Below are positions 46,591 to 57,786 of a stretch of DNA of 64,000 nucleotides, piece by piece; the stretch's first letter is position 1; every line of letters starts with the position of its first letter. The stretch comes from Proteles cristata cristata. Its lineage: Eukaryota; Chordata; Mammalia; Carnivora; Hyaenidae. Below the pieces are notes generated by a model. The model saw only the letters and a list, made by a program, of their open reading frames with translations, made no database searches and was not told the origin of the DNA. The position numbers and the translations under genes were made by a program. The stretch covers positions 186,001 to 250,000 of the forward strand of contig JAESUZ010005537.1 in assembly GCA_017311185.1 (NCBI GenBank), written 5' to 3'.

Positions 46591-46998
46591 CGCCGCTTTA
46601 AAACCCCACCTCCAGGAGCGGCACAAAGAAGCAGTTTGTGTGCTCAGCCTCCCCCAGGACCAGTTGTCGCGAGGGGACCTGGTGCGCAGATATTTGGCAA
46701 GTACGGTCTTTCTATGCACCGAGCGGAGATTTTTCTGTCTCGGACTCTCTCCTTTTCCCCTCTCACTCCCTGTAGAGGGTAGAGGGGGATCGCCTCCCAC
46801 CCTGGAGGCTCCGATCCCGGCCCGATTTTACCTTCCCCGGTTCGCACTCACGTTAGAAGGCTTTCTCAGTGGATTCTGCGTCCTTTTTTTTCCCAGTCTC
46901 TCAGGTTTTGTATGGTTTCCAATGGCTTCAGATCTTTTCTGTGTGATGTATGGGCGCGAGTGCAAGTACGGAGCTCCTTACTTCTCCGCCATCTTTCT

Positions 46999-47961
46999 GA
47001 CTTTAGTTTTTGAAAATGCTGCACCAAGAACAATGACTTGATGAGATCATCCTCAATGAAATCCACTCTTCTGTCTTCCCCCAGAAAAAAACCAAAGCCA
47101 TTTCATATGATGGGTTTGCAGGAATGATGGGAAATGGGGTAGTTGTAGGGAGGGGATGTAGGCTGGTAGGGAGAGGGTCTGAGCTAGGAAATTGAAACCT
47201 TGAATGCAGAAAAAAGATGTAAATGTTGTTTCCCAGATTTTATAGCTCCCAGATGCCTCCTCTAATTGCATAGCTAACCCCGAGTTTATTAAGTTATTTT
47301 CCAGAGTCAAACTCATTTGTATACATGTCAGAATGTAAACTGAATTTTAAAAGTAAGGTCTTTGGATTAGAATTCAGGAATGATAAACAAACTCATTTAG
47401 AATGTAAGATTTGCATGTCATTTGCATGTGCCCAAATGCAATTACATGTGCTCTTTAAATATGCATTTCAAATTTATTTGTCATGATAGAACAGTATGGA
47501 AGAAATTAATTGCCACAGATTTTTTTAATATTTAAAGAAAAAAATGATGGTTCCTAAAATAGACTCTGCTAGTGCATGATTCAATGTGCAGAAACTGGCA
47601 AGAAGAGATAAGGATCCGTCGAAAAACATAAATTCCCACTGCAACATCTGTACTAGTCCAAATTGCATGGTTTATGAAGGCCCCTTTTGCCTTCTCCATG
47701 GGTATTACCATGGCATTCTGTAGATTTATCTCTGGCCCAGGGCAAGTACAGTTTTACTAGCAAAGCTTTAAAAGGGTAGGGGGCTGCTTCCTCTTTGAAA
47801 GCTCAGGATTGAATCGAAATGATATAGCAGCTCTAGCTTTAGAAACTTCCAGACAAACCAGTCTCCCATATACTTCTACACTGTCTACAACTTGCTCCTT
47901 CTCACTCATCTTTTACATTTGGTAATGAGGCACAGTTTGAATAACCAGGACCCTTAGATTG
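46999..47961. other. Intergenic DNA, nothing recognised
   Basis: Begins directly after the L1 5' end with ACTTTAGTTTTTGAAAATGC. No gene and no repeat recognised. It is not a continuation of the older plus-strand L1. Confidence 0.6.

Positions 47962-47962
<1 letters not shown>

Positions 47963-48001
<39 letters not shown>
47963..48001. repeat. (AC)n microsatellite
   Basis: About 19 uninterrupted AC units. Likely polymorphic. Confidence 0.97.
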
Positions 48002-48003
<2 letters not shown>

Positions 48004-48049
48004 AGAACTGAGGCCTCAGGTACCAGGTGTTAATGTCAAAATAGAAAGG

Positions 48050-48780
48050 ATTTTTATTTTATTTAATTATTTAGACTAACACACAGTCAAACTGGCTTTT
48101 TTGTGTATAGCTCTATGAACTGAACACAGGTATCTATTTGCATATCCACCACACAGTCCAGACACAGAACAGTTCTATCACCCCCAAGGACTCCCTTATG
48201 TTATCTGTTTACAGTCAGCCTTCCCTCAGCCTAGCAAGCACTGATCACTGCAGTTTTGTCTTCTCATGAATGTCACGAAAACGGAAGCAGTCTCCTTTGG
48301 AGACTGGCTTCTGTCATTTAGCATAATGCTTTTGCAATTCGTCAGAGCTTTGTGTGTATCGATATTTCACTCCTTGATTGTCAAGTACTATTCAGTTGTT
48401 CAGATGGACCATCCTTTGTTTATATATTCACCATGGAAGGACATTTGGGTTGTTTCCAGTTTAAGCAATTATAGAATAAAGAGGCTATGAACATTCATTT
48501 ATAGGTTTTTGTATGACTGTAGTTTTCATTTCTCTAAGTAACTAACTAGCAGTGGACTTCTGGATCATACGATAACTGTTTAACATTTTAAGGAAATCTA
48601 CCGGTTGGCATTCCAACTGGTAGTGTATGAGGGTTCCCATTGCTCTGCATCTGCACCAGTACTTAAAATTGTCAGTATTTTTTTTTTCATTTTAGCCAGT
48701 CTAATAAATCTATAGTGATATTTTATTATGGTTTTAATTTGTACTCCCTAATATTGAATGATGTTGAGCAAGGGAAGGTT
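48050..48780 (-). mobile_element. Ancient L1M 3' fragment, minus strand
   Basis: The complement follows old L1M ORF2 C-terminus and 3' end. Antisense landmarks include CATTTAGCATAATGCTTTTG, CATTTGGGTTGTTTCCAGTT and CTAGCAGTGGACTTCTGG. Moderately decayed. Confidence 0.75.
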
Positions 48781-48799
48781 TCTGATATACAAGTAACAT

Positions 48800-48945
48800 A
48801 TGAATTCATTTCTTAAGCTCCTACACTGTGTTAGGTATCTTACATGCATATCAACTTGTTTAAATTTCACAGTCTCATAAGGTAGCTTTAAAAGTTGGGG
48901 AAACCAAGGCTGGGTGAGGTTAACTGTCTTATTTTCTCAGTAAAC
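48800..48945 (-). mobile_element. MIR fragment, minus strand
   Basis: The antisense order of the MIR 3' half is recognisable: CTCCTACACTGTGTTAGGTA, then TTAAATTTCACAGTCTCATA, then GGGGAAACCAAGGCTG. Confidence 0.6.
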
Positions 48946-49008
48946 AGAGTATATACTCTGTGCCAGTTGCTCTGCCCTGACCTGCTCTGCTCTGGCACTG
49001 CTGTACAC

Positions 49009-49022
49009 AAAAATGTCTCTGT
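49009..49022 (+). repeat. Target-site duplication, left copy, of the young plus-strand L1
   Basis: AAAAATGTCTCTGT at 49,009-49,022 recurs after the poly(A) tail at 51,897-51,910. The A-rich start fits L1 endonuclease cleavage at TTTT/A on the other strand. Confidence 0.93.
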
Positions 49023-51900
49023 CTTAAAATTATGAATGAAAATGGACTTATTACAACCAACCCCTCAGAAATACAAGCAATTATCAGGGAATACTATGAA
49101 AAATTATATGCCAACAAATTGGACAACTTAGAAGAAGTGGACAAATTCCTAAACACACACTCACTACCAAAATTCACACGGGAAGAAATAGAAAACCTGA
49201 ACAGACCCATAACGAGTGAAGAAATTGAATCAGTGATCAAAAATCTCCCAACAAATAGGAGCCCTGGACCTGATGGCTTCCCTGGGGAATTCTACCAGAC
49301 ATTTAAAACAGAATTAATCCCAATTCTTCTCAAGTTATTCCAAAAAATAGAAAGCGAAAGAAAACTCCCGGACTCATTTTATGAAGCCAGCATCACACTG
49401 ATTCCCAAGCCAGACAGAGATCCAGCAAAAAAAGAGAACTACAGGCCAATATCCTTGATGAATACGGATGCAAAAATTCTCAACAAGATCCTTGGAAATC
49501 GAATCCAGCAGCATATAAAAAGAATCATCCACCAAGATCAAGTGGGATTCATTCCTGGGTTACAGGGCTGGTTCAACATTCGCAAATCAATCAATGTGAT
49601 CCATCATATCAATAAAAGAAAAGATAAAAACCATATGATCCTGTCAATAGATGCAGAAAAAGCATTTGACAAAATACAGCATCCCTTCTTAATAAAGACT
49701 CTCGAGAAAGTTGGGATAGAAGGAACCTACTTAAACATCATCAAAGCCATCTATGAGAAGCCTTCAGCTAACATCATCCTCAACGGGGAAAAACTCAGAG
49801 CTTTCCCCCTGAGATCAGGAACACGACAGGGATGCCCACTCTCACCACTGCTGTTTAACATAGTGCTGGAAGTCCTAGCATCAGCCATCAGACACCAAAA
49901 GGAAATCAAAGGCATCAGAATTGGCAAAGAGGAAGTCAAACTTTCCTCTTCGCAGATGACATGATACTCTACATAGAAAACCCAACAGACTCCACCAGAA
50001 GCCTACTAGAACTGATCCAAGAATTCAGCCAAGTTGCAGGGTACAAAATCAATGTACAGAAATTGGTTGCATTTTTATACACCAACAATGAAACAACAGA
50101 AAGAGAAATCAAGAAACTGATCCCATTCACAATTGCACAAAAAACCATAAAATACCTCGGAATAAACCTAACCAAGGATACAAGAGATCTGTATGATGAA
50201 AACTATAGAAAACTTACGAAGGAAATTGAAGAAGACACAAAGAAATGGAAAAATATTCCATACTCATGGATAGGAAGAATAAATATAGTTAAGATGTCAT
50301 TACTACCCAAAGCTATCTACACATTCAATGCAATTCCAATCAAAATTGCACCAGCCTACTTCTCAAAACTGGAACAAACTATCCTAAAATTTGTATGGAA
50401 CCACAAAAGACCCCGAATAGCCAAAGTAATCCTGAAAAATAAAACCAAAATGGGAGGTATCACCATCCCAGACTTTAGCCTCTACTACGAAGCTGTCATC
50501 ATCAAGACAGTATGGTATTGGCACAAAAACAGACACATAGACCAATGGAACAGAATTGAGAACTCAGAAGTGGACCCAAAAGTATACAGCCAACTAATCT
50601 TTGACAAAGCAGGAAAGAATATCCGATGGAAAAAAGACAGCCTTTTTAACAGATGGTGTTGGGAGAACTGGACAGCAACATGCAGAAGAATGAAACTAGA
50701 TCATTTTCTCACACCATGCACAAACAATAAACTCAAAATGGATAAAGGACCTGAACGTGAGACAGGAAACTATCAACACCCTAGAGAAGAAAGCAGGAAA
50801 CAACCTCCTTGACCTCCACCGCAGCAACTTCTTACTTGACACATCCCCAAAAGCAAGGGAATCAAGAGCAAAAATAAACTGTTGGGACCTCCTCAAGATT
50901 AAAAGCTTCTGCACAGCCAAGGAAACAACCCAGAAAACTAATAGGCAACCAACGGAATGGGAAAAGATAGTTGCAAATGACATATCAGATAAAGGGTTGA
51001 TATCCAGAATCTACAAGGAACTCACCAAACTACACGCCCGAAAAACAAACAACCCAGTGAAGAAATGGGCAGAAGATATGAACAGACACTTCTCCAAAGA
51101 GGACATCCAGATGGCCAACAGACACCTGAAACGATGCTCAGCATCCCTCCTCATCAGGGAAATACAAATCAAAACCACACTGAGATACCACCTCACGCCA
51201 GTCAGAGTGGCTAAAATGAGCCAATCAGAGAACTCTAGATGCTGGCGAGGATGTGGAGAAACGGGCACCCTCCTACACTGTTGGTGGGAATGTAAACTGG
51301 TACAGCCCCTCTGGAAAACAGTGTGGAGGTTCCTCAGGAAACTAACAATAGAACTCCCCTATGACCCAGCAATAGCACTGCTAGGAATTTACCCAAGGGA
51401 TACAGAAATGCTGATGCATAGGAGCACATGTACCCCAATGTTCATAGCAGCACTCTCCACAATAGCTAAAACCTGGAAAGAGCCTAAGTGTCCATCAACA
51501 GATGAATGGATCAAGAAGATGTGGTTTATCTATACCATGGAATACTACATGGCAATGAGAAACAATGAGATCTGGCCATGTGTAGCAACATGGATGGACC
51601 TTGAGGGTGTTATGCTGAGCGAAATAAGTCAGGCAGAGAAGGACAAATATCATATGTGTGCACGTATAGGAGGATTAGGAGGAACTTAACAGAGGACCAA
51701 GGGGGAGAAGAAGGGCGGAAATGGTGGGGGAAAGGGAGAGAGGCAAACCATGAGAGACTCTTGAATGCTGACAAAAACTGAGGACTGGTGGATGTGGGGG
51801 GGAGGAGGGGTGAGCATGGAGGAGGACACTTGTGGGGATGAGCACTGGGTGTTATGTGGAAACTAATTTGACAATAAACTATTTGTAAAAAAAAAAAAAA
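49023..51900 (+). mobile_element. Young 5'-truncated L1, plus strand, with target duplication
   Basis: About 2.88 kb containing the RT half of ORF2, a G-rich 3' UTR (51,690-51,886), AATAAA at 51,873-51,878 and a pure A tail. The 5' end is truncated just before the RT domain. Near-identity to 39,959-42,812 on the other strand shows recent origin. Confidence 0.97.
49032..51689 (+). pseudogene. L1 ORF2 C-terminal two-thirds with two frameshifts
   Basis: Three successive frames cover the protein. Frame 1 (49,032-49,964) is the RT fingers and palm, with [22 protein letters not shown] and [10 protein letters not shown]. Frame 2 (49,961-50,812) runs from [11 protein letters not shown] through the thumb. 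Frame 3 (50,757-51,689) is the cysteine-rich C-terminus, with [20 protein letters not shown]. One base is missing near 49,947, exactly in the codons of the FADD catalytic motif. One extra base lies near 50,727. Apart from these the frames are open over long distances, which confirms youth. The endonuclease domain was never inserted. Confidence 0.95.
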
Positions 51901-52085
51901 ATGTCTCTGTGTTTGGAAGTCTTATAGTTTAGTAAGAATGATCCATAATATAAACAAAGTTCTCTGTGTGACTAGGACATGAGAGTAGAGTGAGGGGTAA
52001 GCCAGGGCAGGTGGATTTTAATTGACCATGGATCCAAAATATCCCAATGAAAATACAAAAGCTAATGCACCAAAGAGAATACAAA

Positions 52086-52304
52086 TGCCTGGGTGACTCA
52101 GCTAGTTCAGCGTCTGACTCTTGGTTTCCACTCGGGCCATGATCTCACAATTTCATGAATTCAAGCCCTGTGTTAGGCTCTGCACTAGCAGCGCGGAGCT
52201 TGCTTGGGATTCTCTCTCTCCTTCTCTCTCTGCCCTGCCCCTCCCCAACTCGTGCTGTCTCTGTCTCTCTCAAAATAAATAAATAGACTTTAAAAAAAAA
52301 AAAA
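52086..52304 (+). mobile_element. CAN-type SINE, plus strand
   Basis: Head TGCCTGGGTGACTCAGCTAG, CT-rich block, tail AAAATAAATAAATAGAC followed by about 13 A. No clear target duplication found. Confidence 0.95.
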
Positions 52305-52684
52305 GAAGACCGAAGATAACATGGCCCTGTGGAGGAGTCTGGGCTCAAAGTGACATAGATCTATCTCTTTATCTGTGAAGTTGGGAAGCTACAAAGCACA
52401 CTCACCATTTGTCCACTTCTCTCTCCAGGATCAGCAGGGAACAGACATATACCCTCAGCAGGGTTGGAGGCCACCTCTGTTTCCTAACCCCAGCCTGGGC
52501 TGGATTAGCAGTTCAAAAGTAGGAAATGAAGCAAATGCAGGACTCCTATTCAAATACAAATTCACAGAGGCCTAGAAGCCTTCCTGCCATATACCAGCTT
52601 GGCATCTGCTGATACTTATTAAGAGTTATATGTCCCAACTCAACTGAGCACCCTTCACCCATTATGTGCTAGGTATCACTTGTA
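52305..52684. other. Spacer, nothing recognised
   Basis: No gene and no clear repeat. Confidence 0.5.
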
Positions 52685-52830
52685 GCAGAGATGTATGGTG
52701 CACTAGAAAGAGCACTGTACATGGAATTCGAAGTCTTGAGTTCAAGTTTTGTTTCCATTATTTCCCATCTCTGTTCTTTCCTGGGCTTCAGCCTCCCCAC
52801 ACACAAAGATAAAGAGGTTAAAACAATATC
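52685..52830 (+). mobile_element. Probable MIR fragment, plus strand
   Basis: GTGCACTAGAAAGAGCACTG and the following GAGTTCAAGTTTTG match the MIR core layout (variable tRNA-like head, then core). Decayed. Confidence 0.55.
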
Positions 52831-53025
52831 CTTTAACCAACATCCAAATTCATCACCCACTCTTTTCTATTCTCCTCCCTTCATGTATCTTGAATTTACC
52901 CATTGCTTTTAATTTCCACCATGTTTCTCTTTCAGTAGCCTCCTTCTTGGCCTGGCTACTGGCTAATTTTAACTCTTGCCACCATATGATCCAGTAACCA
53001 ACATCAGCCAGAGTGACCTTCTAAG

Positions 53026-53530
53026 AACCAAAATCTGATCATTTCTTCCTCCTGATTAAAATTCTTTAATGGTTTCCTGTCACTTAAAATCCAAGCTACT
53101 TTCCACAGCCCACACCCACCTACTCTCAGATCACTTTCTCTCTCATTCATTGTGCTCCAGCCAAGCTGTTGTCTGATTCATTCCTCAGACAAATCAAGCC
53201 CTTTCCCATAACTGGCCTTTGTAGTTATTGTTCTTTTTGTCCATGATGCCCCCTTGCCAAGAATGTTTTCTGACTATTCTGTTAAAAACGGTCTTGTCCA
53301 TTTACTTGCTAACTCACCACTCTACTAATTTGCCTTCTTAAAACTTATTATCAACAGCAATCATTATTTTATTATATTTTATATATCTATTATTATATAA
53401 CAGTTTTATGTACTTATAGATTATTGCATATTTTTATTATTATATATTTTATTATCTTTTATCCCCCATAAGAACAGAGACCTTGCCTGGCACATAGTAG
53501 GGTTTTGATAAACATCTGTCAAATGAATAC
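53026..53530 (+). mobile_element. L2 3' end, plus strand
   Basis: Follows the L2 3' region in order: TAAAATTCTTTAATGGTTTC, CCATGATGCCCCCTTGCC, then AAGAACAGAGACCTTGCCTG and GGCACATAGTAGGG before the end near 53,530. An AT-rich stretch at 53,360-53,460 lies inside. Confidence 0.75.
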
Positions 53531-54189
53531 CTAAAGTCTGTTTAAGTACTGCTATTTCTTTTCTTCTCTCCTGATCTCATCTACTCATCTCAATGAACTG
53601 GCATACCTCACAAGGTTGTTCTGTCAAATGAAACAAGGCATATTGAGACACTAAATGAAGTTAAGGAATTATTATGAGTATCATCATCATTATCATCATC
53701 CAAGGCATCTCCCCATCTGACACTGATTTTTTGTTATTGATTTTTTTGGTCTCTAGGGGAAACTTTTAATGAGAGAGCCTTTTTCTTTTCTTTTGTGTAG
53801 CAGACACCTGGCAATGTTTGGTTCATAGCCTGATTCAAGGTGTCACAACTATTTATCATCAAGCTACAGGCTTGGGTATTATTCTAGCGAGTAAGTTTTC
53901 AGAAAGGATAGTCTTTGGCATTTGAAGGAGAGAGGAGAAATGGATTAGGACTGCAAAATTATTGAACCATAATTCGTCAGCCCACGATGATCTCTGAAAC
54001 ATTACAAAACCCCATGATTTGCAGATTCCTACCATTTTTTGAAAGAAGCTTGAGGTCTTCCATGGTGGTTGAAGGGGTTCTGAGGCCCCGAGAAAGGATT
54101 TGTGCAAGGTTTTACAGAAATTTGTAGCAGAACCAGGACAGGTATCTGTGTCACCCCTGCTTTACTCCTGCTCTTTCTGTTGTTTCTCC
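53531..54189. other. Spacer with a possible MIR scrap
   Basis: A short MIR-like piece may lie at about 53,600-53,690, followed by an ATCATC run. Otherwise nothing recognised. Confidence 0.45.
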
Positions 54190-54540
54190 TAAAGATCTAA
54201 ATCTATCCAATTTTCTCCATCTCCACTGCCACCACCTTGGTCCAAATACTATGCTCTCTCATCTGAATTACAGGAGCCCCCTAACTGATCTCCGTGAGCC
54301 TACTTATCAAAAATCACATATGAACATTTCATTACCTCGCCTTCTCCATCTCCATTGGCTTAAACCTTTCCATTGGCTTTCTAGAACTTTTGGTATAATC
54401 TCACCAGGCTTGTCTTGGACCCCTCTCCTGCTCCAAATTTCTTTCCACACTGGCCTCTTCCAATTTATAGAATTTACATATCCCCCCGGATCACAACTTT
54501 TGAACATATTATTCCCCCTGCCTATGTTGTGTTCTTTTAG
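54190..54540 (+). mobile_element. L2 fragment, plus strand, left part
   Basis: Reads like the L2 3' region (CACACTGGCCTCTTCCAATT, then CCCCCTGCCTATGTTGTG). It breaks off at about 54,541 where LTR-like sequence starts and appears to resume at about 55,190. Confidence 0.65.
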
Positions 54541-54541
54541 G

Positions 54542-54975
54542 TGATGGTCAGTCAGGGTGGAGGGCAGGGCACAAGAGAGGATACAGGAGAGATACAGTGA
54601 AACAAAGCTTATTATACTCACAGGTCCTAGAGATACAGAGTCACCCCAGGCCAAGAGGGGGTCATATGGGAGGCATTGACAAGGGAGTGAACTCACCCAA
54701 GCAGGTAGAGAGCAAAGAGTGAGGACAATGGACAAATGCCTTTGTTGGGGGCAGGGCAGGGACAAGGTTGTGGGGGAGTGCACAAGAAAAGATGTGAGGG
54801 GATTTCATTGGTGCATTTGGATCTTACTAGGTCATGGTCAGGGGAGAGTAAGAAATGGGAAGTTGTGACAAAAGCCAGCCTATCACACTGGTGCATCTGG
54901 TTACCTGGGCAGGGTGCTTACAGCCTGTTTGTGGGGATGTTGAGACAGCCCGAAAATATGAAGTTTTAAAATTTA
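54542..54975 (-). mobile_element. Probable LTR inserted into an L2, antisense
   Basis: Read on the minus strand it shows CAAAGG-rich upstream sequence, then TATAATAAGCTTTGTTTCAC (about 54,598-54,617) as a likely polyadenylation region, then about 60 bp to a CA end near 54,542. No terminal duplication could be confirmed, so the borders are approximate. Confidence 0.5.
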
Positions 54976-55189
54976 CAATATAGCCTGGATCAGTGTTGGC
55001 TCCATTATTTCTTTATTGGAGGAACTTAAAAATAGCATGCTTGTTAGAAAGAGAATTTTAGGTCTTGAAGCTGCATCTGTGGCCAATTATTTTTATTAAG
55101 ATTATATTATATTTTGGATTATTTATTTGGAGTTGATGGGGCCTTCATTAAGATTATGGATCCCTGAACTACATTGGTGCTTCCACTTT

Positions 55190-55530
55190 CCTGTGGTGTT
55201 CTTGGTGCCTCCTTCATCCCGATACTATCTATGTAGCATTCATATCTCAGCACAAGCTTACTGGCTCAGGGAAACTTCTCTTGAACTCTAGTGTTGGCCA
55301 GATCTTTTCATGTATTTGCTCCTAGAACACTGCACTTTCTTTCATAGCACTTGTCTCGGATTGCCATTATGCCCACATTTGTGTGATTATTTGAAGAACA
55401 GCTATCTCTCCCAATAACCTATAAGTTCCCTGAGGACAGAGCCCATGTCTGCTTTTGCTGACCATTAGGTCTTAGCATCGGGCATCATCTCAGGCACTCA
55501 AAAGGTGCTGAATGAATAATGGATGAATCT
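55190..55530 (+). mobile_element. L2 fragment, plus strand, right part
   Basis: Continues the L2 3' end: CACTTTCTTTCATAGCACTT, then TAAGTTCCCTGAGGACAGAG and a tail GGTGCTGAATGAATAATGG. The tail form is typical of L2. Confidence 0.75.
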
Positions 55531-56037
55531 CAGCATTCTTCCTCTTATGGGGGTTCTAAGAGGCACTTGGTTAAGGCAGGTTGGCTCCATCATGCCAAAC
55601 CTCACAGAATAGGGTCACACTCTTAAATTATCTTAGTGAACTAAAACAGTGCCTCCAAGCCTGCATTTCTGAGAAACTCCTTTCAGATTCAAAGCATTTG
55701 AGTATTTAATGCATTCATGATTCACTATTCACAAAGAAACCCTGGGGTCAATGATAGGTGGCCACTTTTTATTAAGATAAGGCATTCATTTGAAAACTCC
55801 ATCACAGCAAAGCCTGATTAGAAGAACATAAGACAAAGCTGGTAACCCAGGCCAGTGACTACCACCACCTTGGTTCTGGAGAAAACTCAGTCACTCTGCA
55901 ATCTAAATTTACAACAACTCTTGCCAAGCAAGGAATTGAGTGAGGGCTTTATGAAAGTATCATTCAAGGATGACAAAGTTCAACAGTATTTTATTGTCAA
56001 CCCAAACTCCGATTGAAAGTGAGAAGTTTCCTAAATC
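55531..56037. other. Spacer, nothing recognised
   Basis: About 500 bp without a gene or clear repeat. Confidence 0.5.
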
Positions 56038-56425
56038 TGTGTTAGTGTACTCAGGCTACTGTAACAAAATACCATAGACTGGGAGGCTTAAACAGTAAAC
56101 ATTTATTTCTCACAGTTCTGGAAGCTAAGAAGACAATGATAAGGTGCCTGCAAAATCAGTTCCTGACATGGGTCCTGCTCCTGACTTGCAGTGGCCACCT
56201 TCTCTCTGTCCTCACATGGCAGAGAGAAATAGAGAGCACACTCTGGTTCTCCTTTCTTCCTCTTATAATGACACTAATCTAGTCATGGAGACCCCACCCT
56301 CATGATCTCATCTGTATCTTATTACCTCCCAAAGATCCCAAGATTCCCACCTCCAAATATCACCAAATTGAGGGGTAGGGCCTCGACATATGAGTTTGGG
56401 GGGACAAACATTTAGTCCATAATAT
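56038..56425 (-). mobile_element. MaLR (MLT1/MST-type) LTR, antisense
   Basis: The plus-strand start TGTGTTAGTGTACTCAGGCT and the following AAAATACCATAGACTGGGAG are the complement of the well-known MaLR LTR 3' end. The right end near TTAGTCCATAATA is the complement of its 5' end. It would be the 3' LTR of a minus-strand element. Confidence 0.8.
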
Positions 56426-57780
56426 TCTACCTTTGGCAATCCTCCCCCCACCCCAAGTTCATGTCTTTCTAAATGCAAAATGCATTCATTCCATCCCAAT
56501 AAGCCCAAAGATTTAACTCATCCCAGCCTCAACTATAAAGTGTAAATAAAGTCTAAAATCTCATCTAATATTATCTAACCCAGATATGAGTGAAACTCAT
56601 GGTATGATTTATCCTGAGGCAAAATTCCTCTCCATCTGTGAACCCATGAAGACTTACAAGTTTATGTGCTTTCAAAATACAGTGGTGAGACAGGCCTAGG
56701 ATAGAAATTCCCATTGCAAAGGGGAGAACTTAGAAGAAAGAAGTGACAAATCCTAAGTAAATCCAAAACTTAGCGAAGCAAACTCTATTAGATCCTAAGG
56801 CTTGGCAATAATCCTCTTTGGTTGAGTGCTGTGTTCTTCAGGCCCACTAGGGTGACAGTGTCATCCTCATGGCAACCCCACACCTTTGGCTCCACTGTGC
56901 CCTTCCTCCATGGCTCTCCTTGAGGGCCCTGCACCCAAGGTACTGGGTAGAGGCATCCCAGCCTGCCAGAATTGGATAGGTGGGCTCACCATTTTAAACT
57001 GAAAAGGAACTATCCCTGTGCCCTATCAGTGGGAATGACAGCCCTGATGATCTCTGAATCTCCTTTGGCATCATTTTTCCCTTTTCTTGAGTAATAAAGC
57101 ACATTCACAGCTGAAGAGCTCTATGGCTCCATATTACAGAATCCCAAGAAGTCTGTCAGCCTTCTTTCATGCTGTCCTACTTAATCTGTCTCCTTTTGTC
57201 TCAACTGGTAGTGTTTCTGCTGGTATAAAACCATCTGTATTCCTGGATCCTGTTGAGTGACTGATTAAGTTCTTGAGTTGTACCCATGATCTCTTTATTA
57301 AGTGATAGTCCAGCTACATCCTTTGTGTTCTCTTCCAAAAACACTTTCTTTTGGTTAATATGAAAGGCCTTAGAATTTTCCAAATCTTCAACATATGGTT
57401 CTTTTTTGCTTAATAATCCCTTCTTTAATTCATCTCTCTTATGTTTTACTATAAGCAGTCAAGAGGAAAACAAAGCTACTCTTTCAATACTTTGCTTAGA
57501 TATCTCTTCAGCAAAGCATCCAATTTCATTGCATACAAGTTCTACCTTCCACAAAAGACTAGAACACAATTTAACCAAGTCTTGGCCATTTTATAACAGG
57601 ATCACTTTTTCTTCAGTTCCTAATAATGTCTTCCTCCTTTCTGTCTGAGACCTTGCCAAAATTTCCACTAATGTCCATATTTCTAGTGTACGCCCCAAAA
57701 TTCTTCTGGCCTCTATCCATTACCCAGTTCTAAAGCTGCCTTCACATTTTAAGGTATTTGCTATACCATTAGTACCAAAA
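56426..57780 (-). mobile_element. MaLR internal sequence, antisense
   Basis: Directly joined to the LTR on its left. Antisense landmarks CTCATCCCAGCCTCAACTAT, TGAGGCAAAATTCCTCTCCA, TTTACTATAAGCAGTCAAGA and AGTTCTACCTTCCACAAAAG occur in the order seen in THE1/MST internal regions. MaLR elements are non-autonomous ERVL relatives. No coding frame survives. Confidence 0.72.
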
Positions 57781-57786
57781 TATTTG

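Larger units (their letters stand above)
39944..46998 (-). mobile_element. Young near full-length L1, minus strand (about 7.05 kb)
   Basis: Reading right to left: a CpG-rich 5' UTR (46,998-44,936) starting with an AAGATGGCGGAGAAG-type leader; ORF1 (44,935-44,040); a 46-bp gap; ORF2 (43,993-40,156); a G-rich 3' UTR; and a poly(A) tail seen as the T run at 39,944-39,958. Sequence is very close to the plus-strand copy at 49,023-51,900, so both come from a recently active subfamily. Frameshifts and an in-frame duplication in ORF2 make it non-autonomous. No target-site duplication is visible. Confidence 0.95.
44936..46998 (-). promoter_or_regulatory. L1 5' UTR / internal promoter region, CpG-rich
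   Basis: The part from about 45,820 to 46,990 is dense in CG dinucleotides, unlike the rest of the window, and forms a CpG island. In L1 the 5' UTR holds the internal Pol II promoter and is normally silenced by methylation; that function is inferred. It contains two tandem 194-bp monomers (46,204-46,590), a purine-rich tract (45,725-45,802) and the leader at 46,998. Long plus-strand frames here, including a 269-codon one at 46,232-47,041, run antisense to the element and are by-products of GC-rich sequence. Confidence 0.8.

Noticed and set aside
46232..47041. 269-codon plus-strand open frame over the L1 5' UTR
   Set aside because: It runs antisense to the L1 in CpG-rich, tandemly repeated sequence. 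The repeated peptide blocks reflect the 194-bp monomers. No protein family is recognisable.
49032..51689. Long open frames as a host reverse transcriptase or retron-like gene
   Set aside because: Sequence, 3' UTR, poly(A) tail and target duplication identify an L1 insertion with two frameshifts.
54307..54783. 158-codon minus-strand frame with hydrophobic stretches
   Set aside because: It crosses the L2/LTR-like junction and has no recognisable domain.
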